Assembly: GCA_005239605.1 (NCBI GenBank)
Contig: SBBS01000048.1
Span: 1 to 6,567 of the forward strand
Reading direction: 5' to 3'
Source of the DNA: a bacterium
GTDB lineage: Bacteria > Patescibacteriota > Minisyncoccia > Ryanbacterales > 2-02-FULL-48-12
DNA length: 6,567 nt
The notes beneath the pieces were generated by a model. It did not search any database, had not been told where the DNA came from, and saw only the letters and a program-made list of their open reading frames with translations. Numbering within the stretch: position 1 is the stretch's first letter; each line of letters begins with the position of its first letter. Positions 1 through 5,476 of this stretch are shown piece by piece. Both the position numbers and the translations under genes were made by a program.

Positions 1-95
1 CTTGCGTTAGCCCTGCTAGCGCTTCAAAATTTTCACCGGCGCCCCATCTCATATTTCTGAAATTTCACTCTAAAATTTATTAAGGGACAGGTCTA
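1..95. repeat. Left copy of a ~95-bp inverted repeat
   Basis: Position i here pairs with position 6560-i at the other end of the window. Over positions 1-91 only two bases differ (8 and 18). A third difference is at 92, and similarity fades after about 95. The repeat runs to the window edge, so its true outer end is unknown. The inner boundary carries GGGACAGGTCT, which resembles motifs I recall near IS200-like/RAYT transposases; this is memory, not a search. No transposase lies in the window. Inside the repeat are an 8-bp palindrome GAAATTTC and a GCGC/GCGC pair that could form a small hairpin. Confidence 0.93.
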
Positions 96-97
96 AT

Positions 98-132
98 TTA
101 TCTTTCAGTGACGAAGATAACGAAGGTATCTT
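98..132. other. Two alternative small hairpins downstream of the methyltransferase gene
   Basis: TTATCTT (98-104) can pair with AAGATAA (114-120), and AAGATA (114-119) can instead pair with TATCTT (127-132). The two stems share one arm and exclude each other. They lie just past the leftward methyltransferase stop, where a terminator would be expected. The stems are AT-rich and no T-run follows in the leftward direction, so terminator function is doubtful. Confidence 0.25.
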
Positions 133-142
133 AAGGCAGTTC

Positions 143-760
143 TTACTTCCTCCCCACTAACCAAACCGCAGCCGGCCAATCATTCTCGTTCTTTGTCGCT
201 AACCAGCGCGTAACACCCCATCTTCGATCCGGGACTTTCCAGTCTCGGATTTTTTTATGGAACATACCGAGCGCGTGGTAGAAGCGGTTGCCCCAGCCCT
301 CGCATTGCATGATTTCTGAAAAATTGCGGCAGAGATACCGAAGGCCATCGGGCGAGAATCGCCACAGGTCTTTGGGTCCCCAATGCCGGGGGTACATAAA
401 AACAGTGGCAACAATAGCAATACCGCCGTGTTTCAATACGCGGTATATTTCGTCAATTGCTTGCTGAGGATTGCCTTCCACATGCTCCAGAACCTGGTCC
501 GCGATTATTACATCAAAGGAATTGTCAGCGTATGGCAGCTGCAAAACGCTTATATCCGGATAGTCCGCTTCTGTTATTTCGGCATCTTTCGCAATAATTT
601 CACGCGGCGGCGTGTAGTTGGGTGAGCCGCGAAAATATTTAAGCCCGCTTATGCCGAGAATTTTTCCATGAAGCGGGAGATCAAGGGCAGAAAAAATCCT
701 CATGTACATTTGATAACGGGAAATTGGCAACTTGTTTTTAGGGGAGCTTAAAAAGAACAT
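143..760 (-). CDS. SAM-dependent class I methyltransferase (type 11 fold)
   Basis: Probably methylates a sugar or another small surface-glycan intermediate in the cytoplasm; the substrate is unknown. Numbering from an upstream TTG at 766 (207 residues), LPYADNSFDVIIADQVLEHV (77-96) is the classic motif around the SAM-binding strand 4, and EIYRVLKHGGIAIVATVF (106-123) is the following helix-strand pair. WRFSPDGLRYL (135-145) is common in glycan-cluster methyltransferases. The glycine-rich motif I is atypical: KILGISG (35-41) replaces the usual [DE]xGxGxG. I choose the ATG at 760 (205 residues) over the TTG. Neither has a visible Shine-Dalgarno. The start lies 23 nt inside the end of the upstream flippase gene, so the two are probably cotranscribed and translationally coupled. 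Length is normal for the family. The family is secure and the substrate is not. Confidence 0.87.
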   Translation of the reverse strand: MFFLSSPKNKLPISRYQMYMRIFSALDLPLHGKILGISGLKYFRGSPNYTPPREIIAKDAEITEADYPDISVLQLPYADNSFDVIIADQVLEHVEGNPQQAIDEIYRVLKHGGIAIVATVFMYPRHWGPKDLWRFSPDGLRYLCRNFSEIMQCEGWGNRFYHALGMFHKKIRDWKVPDRRWGVTRWLATKNENDWPAAVWLVGRK

Positions 761-2021
761 AAGCAAGTATATGATTTAAAAAACGGCCTATTACACGGCC
801 TGCGACGGCGCCCCATAGGTCATAAAAAGGCACTAATAAAAGCAATGCGATGATTTGGAGCAAGGGGGCTCCAATGTTGTGTATGTATATTTTATGGATG
901 TTCCCTTCAGCTTTGAGCGCGTCTCCAAAAACGCCAAAGGGAAACAAAATAAGCGACAAAGCAAAAATTTGCGAGTATATAACTGAATCCATATATCGCG
1001 GAAAAAAGAGGGTGTATATAAAGGGGGCTGTTATGATATATCCGCCTACCATGACTGCGGTGAGAATGGTTGCGCGAAAGAGTTTTTGAGGCAGTGTTTG
1101 CTTGAGCGACTCTGCCGATTCTTCACCTTCTGCTTGCACAGCGAGTTTAGAAAATGTAACTGTTGCTATATTTCCCATAAATGATTTTACCTGTTCGGGA
1201 AGCGCAATGGCAAATGAATATACCGCAAGCGCCGCCGGACCCAAGAAAGAATACAAAAGGACACTGTCTATATAGTTTGCAAGAGTGGAAGGCGCGCTTG
1301 AAAGAGAGAGACGCAGGCCGTAGGCAATGGCCGATTCTTCTTGGGGAGCGTTTTTGGGAATGCTTCGAATGATATTCCAGTGAAGAACAACATTTGGGAG
1401 CGCATGGCTTGCAAAGTAAGCGAGCGTAAGAAGGACAACATCCATGGCGAGTGAAAATTCATTGACGTATATAACAGCGATAGTTCCCAGCATAATCAAA
1501 GCATAGACGGCGTGAGAGAGAATATTGCAGAGCGTTTTCTTTTGAAACTCTTTTTTTCCGTCAAGGTAGCCGCGCCAGTTTCCAAGCCCTTCCATAAAAG
1601 GCACGAGAATGCTTGCTATGCATAAGCCGTAAGCAACAGGCGCATTTCCTTTCACGAAAAATAAAATTGCGGTAACAAAGCCGACAAGCGATATGCCGAA
1701 AGAAGAAAGGAAAATAAGGTACGATCCTTTGCGAAATGTGCCGTCATATCCGCGCGCAGCCGCTCGCACAATGGCGGTGCTCATTCCCGGCAGAGAAAAA
1801 ATGCCCGCCATGCCGATAGCGGAAAGTATAAACCGGTAACTGCCGTATATCTCTTTGGGGAGGTAGCGCGCGTAGGCAACAGAGAGAATAAATGCAATCA
1901 GCATTCCTGTTACACTGCTTATGGAAAGCCAAAAACTGCCGCTTGCGAGATAGCGGATATCTGTTTTAAGAAATCGTTCCAATGGCGTTATGGCATGTAC
2001 GAATAGTTGTTGCGGGTTCAT
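738..2021 (-). CDS. Wzx-like polysaccharide flippase (MOP/MATE superfamily)
   Basis: An integral membrane protein likely to flip lipid-linked oligosaccharide or another glycan across the cytoplasmic membrane. From the ATG at 2021 it has 427 residues, typical for Wzx/RfbX-type transporters. About 12 hydrophobic segments are visible, separated by short charged loops. The opening TDIRYLASGSFWLSISSVTG followed by a long hydrophobic stretch and ARYLPKEIYGSYRFI matches the N-terminal pattern of polysaccharide biosynthesis family membrane proteins. The frame stays open upstream to another ATG at 2066. That longer form would overlap the divergent gene and add a polar, family-atypical leader, so I reject it. 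No Shine-Dalgarno precedes the ATG. The gene is first in a leftward unit, and its last codons overlap the methyltransferase start. Which glycan it moves cannot be read from the sequence; the neighbours suggest a deoxyhexose-containing one. Confidence 0.88.
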   Translation of the reverse strand: MNPQQLFVHAITPLERFLKTDIRYLASGSFWLSISSVTGMLIAFILSVAYARYLPKEIYGSYRFILSAIGMAGIFSLPGMSTAIVRAAARGYDGTFRKGSYLIFLSSFGISLVGFVTAILFFVKGNAPVAYGLCIASILVPFMEGLGNWRGYLDGKKEFQKKTLCNILSHAVYALIMLGTIAVIYVNEFSLAMDVVLLTLAYFASHALPNVVLHWNIIRSIPKNAPQEESAIAYGLRLSLSSAPSTLANYIDSVLLYSFLGPAALAVYSFAIALPEQVKSFMGNIATVTFSKLAVQAEGEESAESLKQTLPQKLFRATILTAVMVGGYIITAPFIYTLFFPRYMDSVIYSQIFALSLILFPFGVFGDALKAEGNIHKIYIHNIGAPLLQIIALLLLVPFYDLWGAVAGRVIGRFLNHILAYVLFKLP

Positions 2022-2060
2022 AAATGGTATGATAGTACTATGTAGTATAACGTGTTCCAG
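2022..2060. promoter_or_regulatory. Divergent promoter gap between flippase and GMD-like gene
   Basis: The gap is 39 bp between the two chosen ATGs (2021 leftward, 2061 rightward). It must hold, or overlap with, the start signals of both units. Candidate -10 boxes are TATGAT (2028-2033) rightward and TATACT (2049-2044) leftward, neither with a convincing -35. A perfect 10-bp palindrome, ATAGTACTAT (2032-2041), sits in the middle and could be an operator. No Shine-Dalgarno is present on either side, so short-leader or leaderless transcripts are likely. Confidence 0.5.
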
Positions 2061-3062
2061 ATGCAATTATCTACAGACTCGCGAAAATTTTCTACTGTTC
2101 TGATAACCGGCATAACGGGCTCGGGCGGCAGTTATCTTGCTGACTACATTGATGAACATCATCCGGAAGTTGAGATTCACGGTATTTCACGCTGGCATTC
2201 CACAACGGCGCACAATAATTTACAGCAACTCACTGGTAAAGTTGCGGTACATGAATGCGATCTTAACGATTTTAGCGCTGTGTTTTCTGTGGTGCGGGAT
2301 ATAAAACCCGATGTTATTTTTCACTTTGCCTCTCATGCAAATGTGCGCGCGTCGTTCATAAATCCTCTTGCGGTGCTGGAAAACAATATCCGCGGCACGG
2401 CGCATTTATTGGAAGCGGTGCGCTTATCCGGATTGAATCCGGTGATTCAAATATGCAGCACATCGGAAGTATACGGGCAGGTGGATCCCCAGCATGTGCC
2501 GATTCGGGAAGATTGCCCGCTGAACCCATCCAGCCCGTACGCGGTTTCCAAAGTGGCGCAGGACCTATTGGGGTTTGCCTATTTTCGCAGTTACGGCATG
2601 CCTATTATCCGTACGCGAATGTTTGCGTATCTGAATCCGCGTAGAGCCGACTTGTTTGCAACATCATTTGCCATGCAAGTGGCGCGCATTGAAGCAGGAC
2701 TGCAAAAAGAATTATTGCATGGCAACCTTGATTCCACGCGCACGCTGATAGACGTGCGCGATGCCATGGAGGCGTATTGGATGAGCGTGGAAAAATGCCG
2801 GTCCGGGGAGGTTTACAATATTGGCGGTCCCACGGTTATAACAGTGGGAGAGTTTTTATCGTTTCTTAAAAAGCATGCGCGAGTTCCCATACCCTCGCGG
2901 GTGGATCCGGCATTATTGCGGCCGGCGGATGTAACGCTTCAAATACCGGATGTTGCCAAATTTATGACAGAGACCGGCTGGAAACCAAAGTACGCGTTTG
3001 AAGAAAGTGTTGCGCATTTGTTGGAACATTGCCGCGCCGAAGTTAGGAAAGAGCAATCATAA
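2061..3062 (+). CDS. GDP-mannose 4,6-dehydratase-like extended SDR
   Basis: Predicted to convert GDP-mannose to GDP-4-keto-6-deoxymannose with bound NAD(P), the entry step to GDP-fucose, rhamnose, perosamine and colitose. Numbering is from an upstream GTG at 2052 (336 residues); I prefer the ATG at 2061 (333 residues). The Rossmann motif TGxxGxxG is at 19-26, in the context GITGSGGSYLAD, very close to the GMD form GITGQDGSYLAE. STSEVYG (136-142) supplies Thr137 and the dehydratase acid Glu139, and Tyr163-xxx-Lys167 completes the catalytic set. The C-terminal part with RPADV (290-294) and TGWKPKYAFEESV (308-320) is typical of both GMD and GDP-4-keto-6-deoxymannose reductase. The Glu favours a dehydratase, but a reductase role is not excluded. 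The next gene begins 9 nt downstream, so the two are probably cotranscribed. There is no Shine-Dalgarno. Confidence 0.82.
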   Translation: MQLSTDSRKFSTVLITGITGSGGSYLADYIDEHHPEVEIHGISRWHSTTAHNNLQQLTGKVAVHECDLNDFSAVFSVVRDIKPDVIFHFASHANVRASFINPLAVLENNIRGTAHLLEAVRLSGLNPVIQICSTSEVYGQVDPQHVPIREDCPLNPSSPYAVSKVAQDLLGFAYFRSYGMPIIRTRMFAYLNPRRADLFATSFAMQVARIEAGLQKELLHGNLDSTRTLIDVRDAMEAYWMSVEKCRSGEVYNIGGPTVITVGEFLSFLKKHARVPIPSRVDPALLRPADVTLQIPDVAKFMTETGWKPKYAFEESVAHLLEHCRAEVRKEQS

Positions 3063-3071
3063 GCGAAATAT

Positions 3072-3569
3072 ATGGCGATTATCACATTGGGAGATTTAAG
3101 AAAAATACGCCGCAAGCATGCGGATAAAAAAATCGTGTTTTGTTCCGGCGTGTTTGATTTGACACATGCGGGGCATGCGTTGTTTTTTGAGGACTGCAAA
3201 AAGCATGGCGATATTCTTGTTGTGGCGCTTGGGCGAGATATGGATATTAGGAAATATAAAGGTAAAGAACGTCCTATACTTAATCAGCATGCGCGGCTTA
3301 AAATGGTTGATATGTTAAAGCCCGTTGATTATTGTCTTTTTGGCAGTTCTGTCAAAAAAGGAAATTTGATTATGCCTATGCGGTATATGCTTATGCGGCT
3401 GCGGCCTGATGTTTATGTGGTAAACGACGATGCGTTTGATATGCCTGCACGCAAACAACTCGCCCATATATGCGGTACGAAACTGATTATATGCCGGAGG
3501 ATATGCCCGGCAGAGTTTGGGAATATATCTACAACTGATATCATTGAGAAAATAAAAAAAATGAATTAA
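3072..3569 (+). CDS. RfaE2/HldE-type sugar-phosphate nucleotidyltransferase
   Basis: A cytidylyltransferase-like enzyme that would transfer a nucleotide from an NTP to a phosphorylated sugar or small alcohol. The closest known role is D-glycero-D-manno-heptose-1-phosphate adenylyltransferase (HldE C-terminal domain); glycerol-3-phosphate or ribitol cytidylyltransferases share the fold. GVFDLTHAGH (26-35) contains the nucleotide-binding HxGH at 32-35. RPIL (67-70) followed by RLKMVDMLKPVDY matches the conserved middle segment, and ISTTDIIEKI (152-161) is the C-terminal ISTT motif. At 165 residues it is a complete stand-alone domain with no fused kinase. It starts 9 nt after the preceding SDR gene, probably in the same transcript, with no close Shine-Dalgarno. 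The stop codon overlaps the T-tail of the convergent gene's terminator. No isomerase, kinase or phosphatase of a heptose pathway is in the window, so the substrate is open. Confidence 0.82.
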   Translation: MAIITLGDLRKIRRKHADKKIVFCSGVFDLTHAGHALFFEDCKKHGDILVVALGRDMDIRKYKGKERPILNQHARLKMVDMLKPVDYCLFGSSVKKGNLIMPMRYMLMRLRPDVYVVNDDAFDMPARKQLAHICGTKLIICRRICPAEFGNISTTDIIEKIKKMN

Positions 3570-3596
3570 AAAACGTCCGTAAAAGCATACAGACGT
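3568..3596 (-). terminator. Rho-independent terminator of the NUDIX gene
   Basis: Read leftward, ACGTCTGT (3596-3589) pairs with ACGGACGT (3580-3573) across an 8-nt loop and is followed by six T (3573-3568; the first T is also the last stem base). In the leftward RNA all 8 pairs form, one as U-G wobble. In the rightward RNA the same position is a C-A mismatch and no T-run follows. The signal therefore works leftward, 27 nt past the NUDIX stop. Its T-tail overlaps the stop codon of the convergent nucleotidyltransferase gene. Confidence 0.8.
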
Positions 3597-3622
3597 AGTG
3601 GTAGAAGCGCAACCGCATGAAA

Positions 3623-4205
3623 TTAGCGGCAATCAAAAAAAGAAAGAAGATGCGGCTCAGCAAGCAATGTTATTGCGATTGTTTTTAAATCGCGCACGCG
3701 CCCGTCTTGTATCATGCGTTTCCATTCTTGCCAGGGGATGAGGTGAGTTTCCAGGATTTCTAGACGTTCTGGTTTTGGCTCCGAGACTTTTTTGCAATTT
3801 GTTCCAAGAAAGAAATAGAAACTGCTGTTATAGCTGCTTGCGGGATCAATCCATACGCTATCGGGAAGCAGAGGTATTAACTTTTCCGCAACGTAGCCGC
3901 ATTCGGTAAGAAGCTCTTCTGCCGCAATTTCTTCCGGCGTAAGCGTTTCGTCGGCGGTGCCGCCGGCCGCTTCGATAATCCACAAATTTTTTGCAAACCG
4001 AAATTGTTCCACAGCCACAACTTCACCGGATGGTGTAACAGGAAGAATAATCGATGCCCATGGCATGGTGCTGACAAAAACGCGATAAGGAATTATTTCT
4101 CCTGTACCCGGTATTTTAAATTTCCAGTCACCGAGTGTTTTGCCATGTTTGGGCGGAAGCAGATATTCTACCGGGCCAATCGGGATCGGGGTATTTTTTT
4201 TTCAC
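3623..4205 (-). CDS. NUDIX hydrolase with apparent +1 frameshift in an A9 tract next to the start
   Basis: A NUDIX-fold hydrolase resembling ADP-ribose or GDP-sugar pyrophosphatases. A role on GDP-mannose-type sugars would suit the locus but is inference. From the first in-frame ATG (4066) it has 147 residues. EVVAVEQFRFAKNLWIIEAAGG is the strand before the NUDIX box, and the box occupies residues 36-58. Coding-like sequence continues 46 codons upstream (VEYLLPPKHG, DWKFKIPG, YRVFV) to a GTG at 4205. Between this GTG and 4066 the frame has no ATG, GTG or TTG. The GTG has the Shine-Dalgarno AAGGGAG 7 nt upstream and a promoter, but nine A (4202-4194) follow it where eight (or eleven) would keep frame. 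Corrected length is about 193 residues, normal for the family. The box is degenerate: Leu42, Glu50 and Thr54 replace the usual Glu, Arg and first Glu of the EE pair. Promoter and terminator make it a single-gene unit. Confidence 0.83.
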
Positions 4206-4212
4206 AAGAGAA

Positions 4213-4219
4213 CTCCCTT
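4213..4219 (-). promoter_or_regulatory. Shine-Dalgarno deciding the NUDIX start
   Basis: Leftward AAGGGAG ends 7 nt before the GTG at 4205-4203. This is ideal spacing, and it is the only clear Shine-Dalgarno in front of any gene here. It argues that translation begins at this GTG, 46 codons upstream of the first in-frame ATG, even though the A9 run puts the GTG out of frame in this sequence. Confidence 0.75.
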
Positions 4220-4237
4220 AGAAAGTTATTTGTGTGA

Positions 4238-4266
4238 AGAATACCAAGCGAAGGTATGTATGTCAA
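4238..4266 (-). promoter_or_regulatory. Sigma-70-type promoter of the NUDIX gene
   Basis: Read leftward, a perfect -35 TTGACA (4266-4261) is followed by a 17-nt spacer and the -10 box TATTCT (4243-4238). The expected start point near 4231 gives a leader of about 26 nt containing the Shine-Dalgarno at 4219-4213. This is the best promoter match in the window. Confidence 0.85.
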
Positions 4267-4268
4267 GT

Positions 4269-4296
4269 TTTATATATGAATAGATAATGATATAAT
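4269..4296 (+). promoter_or_regulatory. Promoter of the ColD-like gene, probably leaderless
   Basis: A perfect -10 TATAAT (4291-4296) lies 16 nt after a weak -35, TTTATA (4269-4274, 4 of 6 matches). The expected transcription start is about 4303-4304, which coincides with the ATG at 4304. The alternative ATG at 4295 overlaps the -10 box and would not be in this transcript. No Shine-Dalgarno precedes either ATG, consistent with a leaderless mRNA. The -35 region abuts the divergent NUDIX promoter. Confidence 0.6.
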
Positions 4297-4303
4297 GGAA
4301 TGC

Positions 4304-5476
4304 ATGCAGAGGCGGAATACATATAACCTTGCCGAGCGTATCATTGATAATCGCGATCTTGCCGCGCTTTCTTCGTGGTTCAAGAAAAGTCCGCGGCTTA
4401 CGCAGGGCGAGCTTACGAAAAAATTGGAACAAGAATGGGCGCGCTGGATAGGCACCAAATACGCGGTGTTTTGCAACTCCGGCTCGTCAGCCAATCTTCT
4501 TGCCGCTTATGCCTTGTTGACGAGCGGCGCAATGCGGAATAAAAAAGTTATCGTGCCGAGCGTGGGATGGGCGACTACCATAGCTCCTTTTATACAATTC
4601 GGGTTTGAGCCGATTATGTGCGGGGCGGATGCCGGCACATTTGCGCTTGATGCGGGTCATTTGGAAAAACTTCTTAAAGAACACGATGCGGCGACGGTTG
4701 TGCTGGTACAAGTGCTTGGCGTTCCTGCAAACATGGATACGTTATTACGCCTCAAGAAGACCTATAATTTTTTGCTTGTGGAAGACGCTTGCGCGGCATT
4801 GGGAGCCGAATATAAAAATAAAAAGGTTGGCGCGTTTGGCGATCTTTCCGCGTTTTCGTTTTATTTTGGCCACCAGCTTTCCACCATTGAAGGCGGCATG
4901 GTGAATACGAACAGCAAAGAGTTGTATGAAAAACTGCTTATGCTGCGGAGCCACGGGTGGGGGAAGGATTTAGAAAAACAATCGCGTTCCCGGTTAATGA
5001 AAACGCATGCCATTGATGAATGGCATGAGCCGTTTACGTTTTTTGTTCCCGGGTTTAACGTTCGCTCCACCGATCTTAATGCGTTTCTCGGTTTGCGGCA
5101 GATGAAAAAAGCCGATAAAGTAAGCGCTATTCGTCAAAAAAACCATAAAGTTTATGCCGAGAATATGAAGAATGTGGAATTTCAGAAATGGGACGCGAAA
5201 GCAGCGCCGTGCAGTATTTCTTTTGGCGCGCTTGCAAGTTCGCAAGAGCATCGCAGGCGCATTGTAAAAGCGCTTGATGCAAATGGCATTGAAACAAGGT
5301 TGTTTTCCGCGGGAAACTTAGGGCTTCATCCTTTTTGGTACAACCTATACGGAAAATTTAATCATTCGGTGTCGGACAAGGTGCATAGTTGCGGTTTTTT
5401 TCTGCCGAACAATGAATCGCTTTCCAAAAAAGATATTTTATTTATTTGCGGCGTTGTTAATTCAGTGAAGCCATGA
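4304..5476 (+). CDS. ColD-like PLP-dependent GDP-4-keto-6-deoxymannose 3-dehydratase (DegT family)
   Basis: Predicted to remove the C3 hydroxyl of GDP-4-keto-6-deoxymannose using PLP, giving a 3,6-dideoxy sugar precursor. Numbering is from an in-frame ATG at 4295 (393 residues); the promoter favours ATG 4304 (390 residues). NSGSSANLL (61-69) is the cofactor phosphate-binding loop. EDACAALGAEY (163-173) supplies Asp164 for the PLP ring nitrogen. SFYFGHQLSTIEGGM (188-202) puts His193 where aminotransferases of this family have the PLP-binding Lys, the hallmark of ColD and of the related E1/DdhC dehydrases. GFNVRSTDLNAFLGLRQM (253-270) is the conserved C-terminal helix start. Length is close to ColD and shorter than E1-type enzymes. 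It follows that it should not form an internal aldimine or act as a simple transaminase. Its stop overlaps the next start as ATGA, so the pair is an operon. A GMD-like gene in the same window supports a GDP-linked substrate. Confidence 0.85.
   Translation: MQRRNTYNLAERIIDNRDLAALSSWFKKSPRLTQGELTKKLEQEWARWIGTKYAVFCNSGSSANLLAAYALLTSGAMRNKKVIVPSVGWATTIAPFIQFGFEPIMCGADAGTFALDAGHLEKLLKEHDAATVVLVQVLGVPANMDTLLRLKKTYNFLLVEDACAALGAEYKNKKVGAFGDLSAFSFYFGHQLSTIEGGMVNTNSKELYEKLLMLRSHGWGKDLEKQSRSRLMKTHAIDEWHEPFTFFVPGFNVRSTDLNAFLGLRQMKKADKVSAIRQKNHKVYAENMKNVEFQKWDAKAAPCSISFGALASSQEHRRRIVKALDANGIETRLFSAGNLGLHPFWYNLYGKFNHSVSDKVHSCGFFLPNNESLSKKDILFICGVVNSVKP

Noticed and set aside
1..60. A tRNA-like 3' end in the repeat (TTCAAAAT followed by GGCGCCCCA)
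   Set aside because: The five bases either side of the supposed T-loop do not pair as a T-stem, and no anticodon or D arm can be built.
98..132. Hairpins as a terminator of the flippase-methyltransferase unit
   Set aside because: The stems are short and AT-rich, they compete with each other, and no T-run follows leftward.
850..1089. Plus-strand open frame within the flippase gene
   Set aside because: It is antisense to a well-supported membrane protein gene and shows no family features or start signals.
2022..2066. Longer flippase start at the 2066 ATG
   Set aside because: It overlaps the divergent SDR gene start and adds a leader not typical of Wzx proteins. The ATG at 2021 fits the family N-terminus.
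3623..4066. NUDIX protein as a simple 147-residue gene starting at the 4066 ATG
   Set aside because: No Shine-Dalgarno or promoter lies just upstream of 4066. Protein-like sequence continues in frame upstream to a GTG with both signals, and the short form would lack the N-terminal strands usual in the family.
4295..4303. ColD-like gene starting at the 4295 ATG
   Set aside because: This ATG overlaps a perfect TATAAT box and would lie upstream of the predicted transcript start. It remains possible if another promoter is used.
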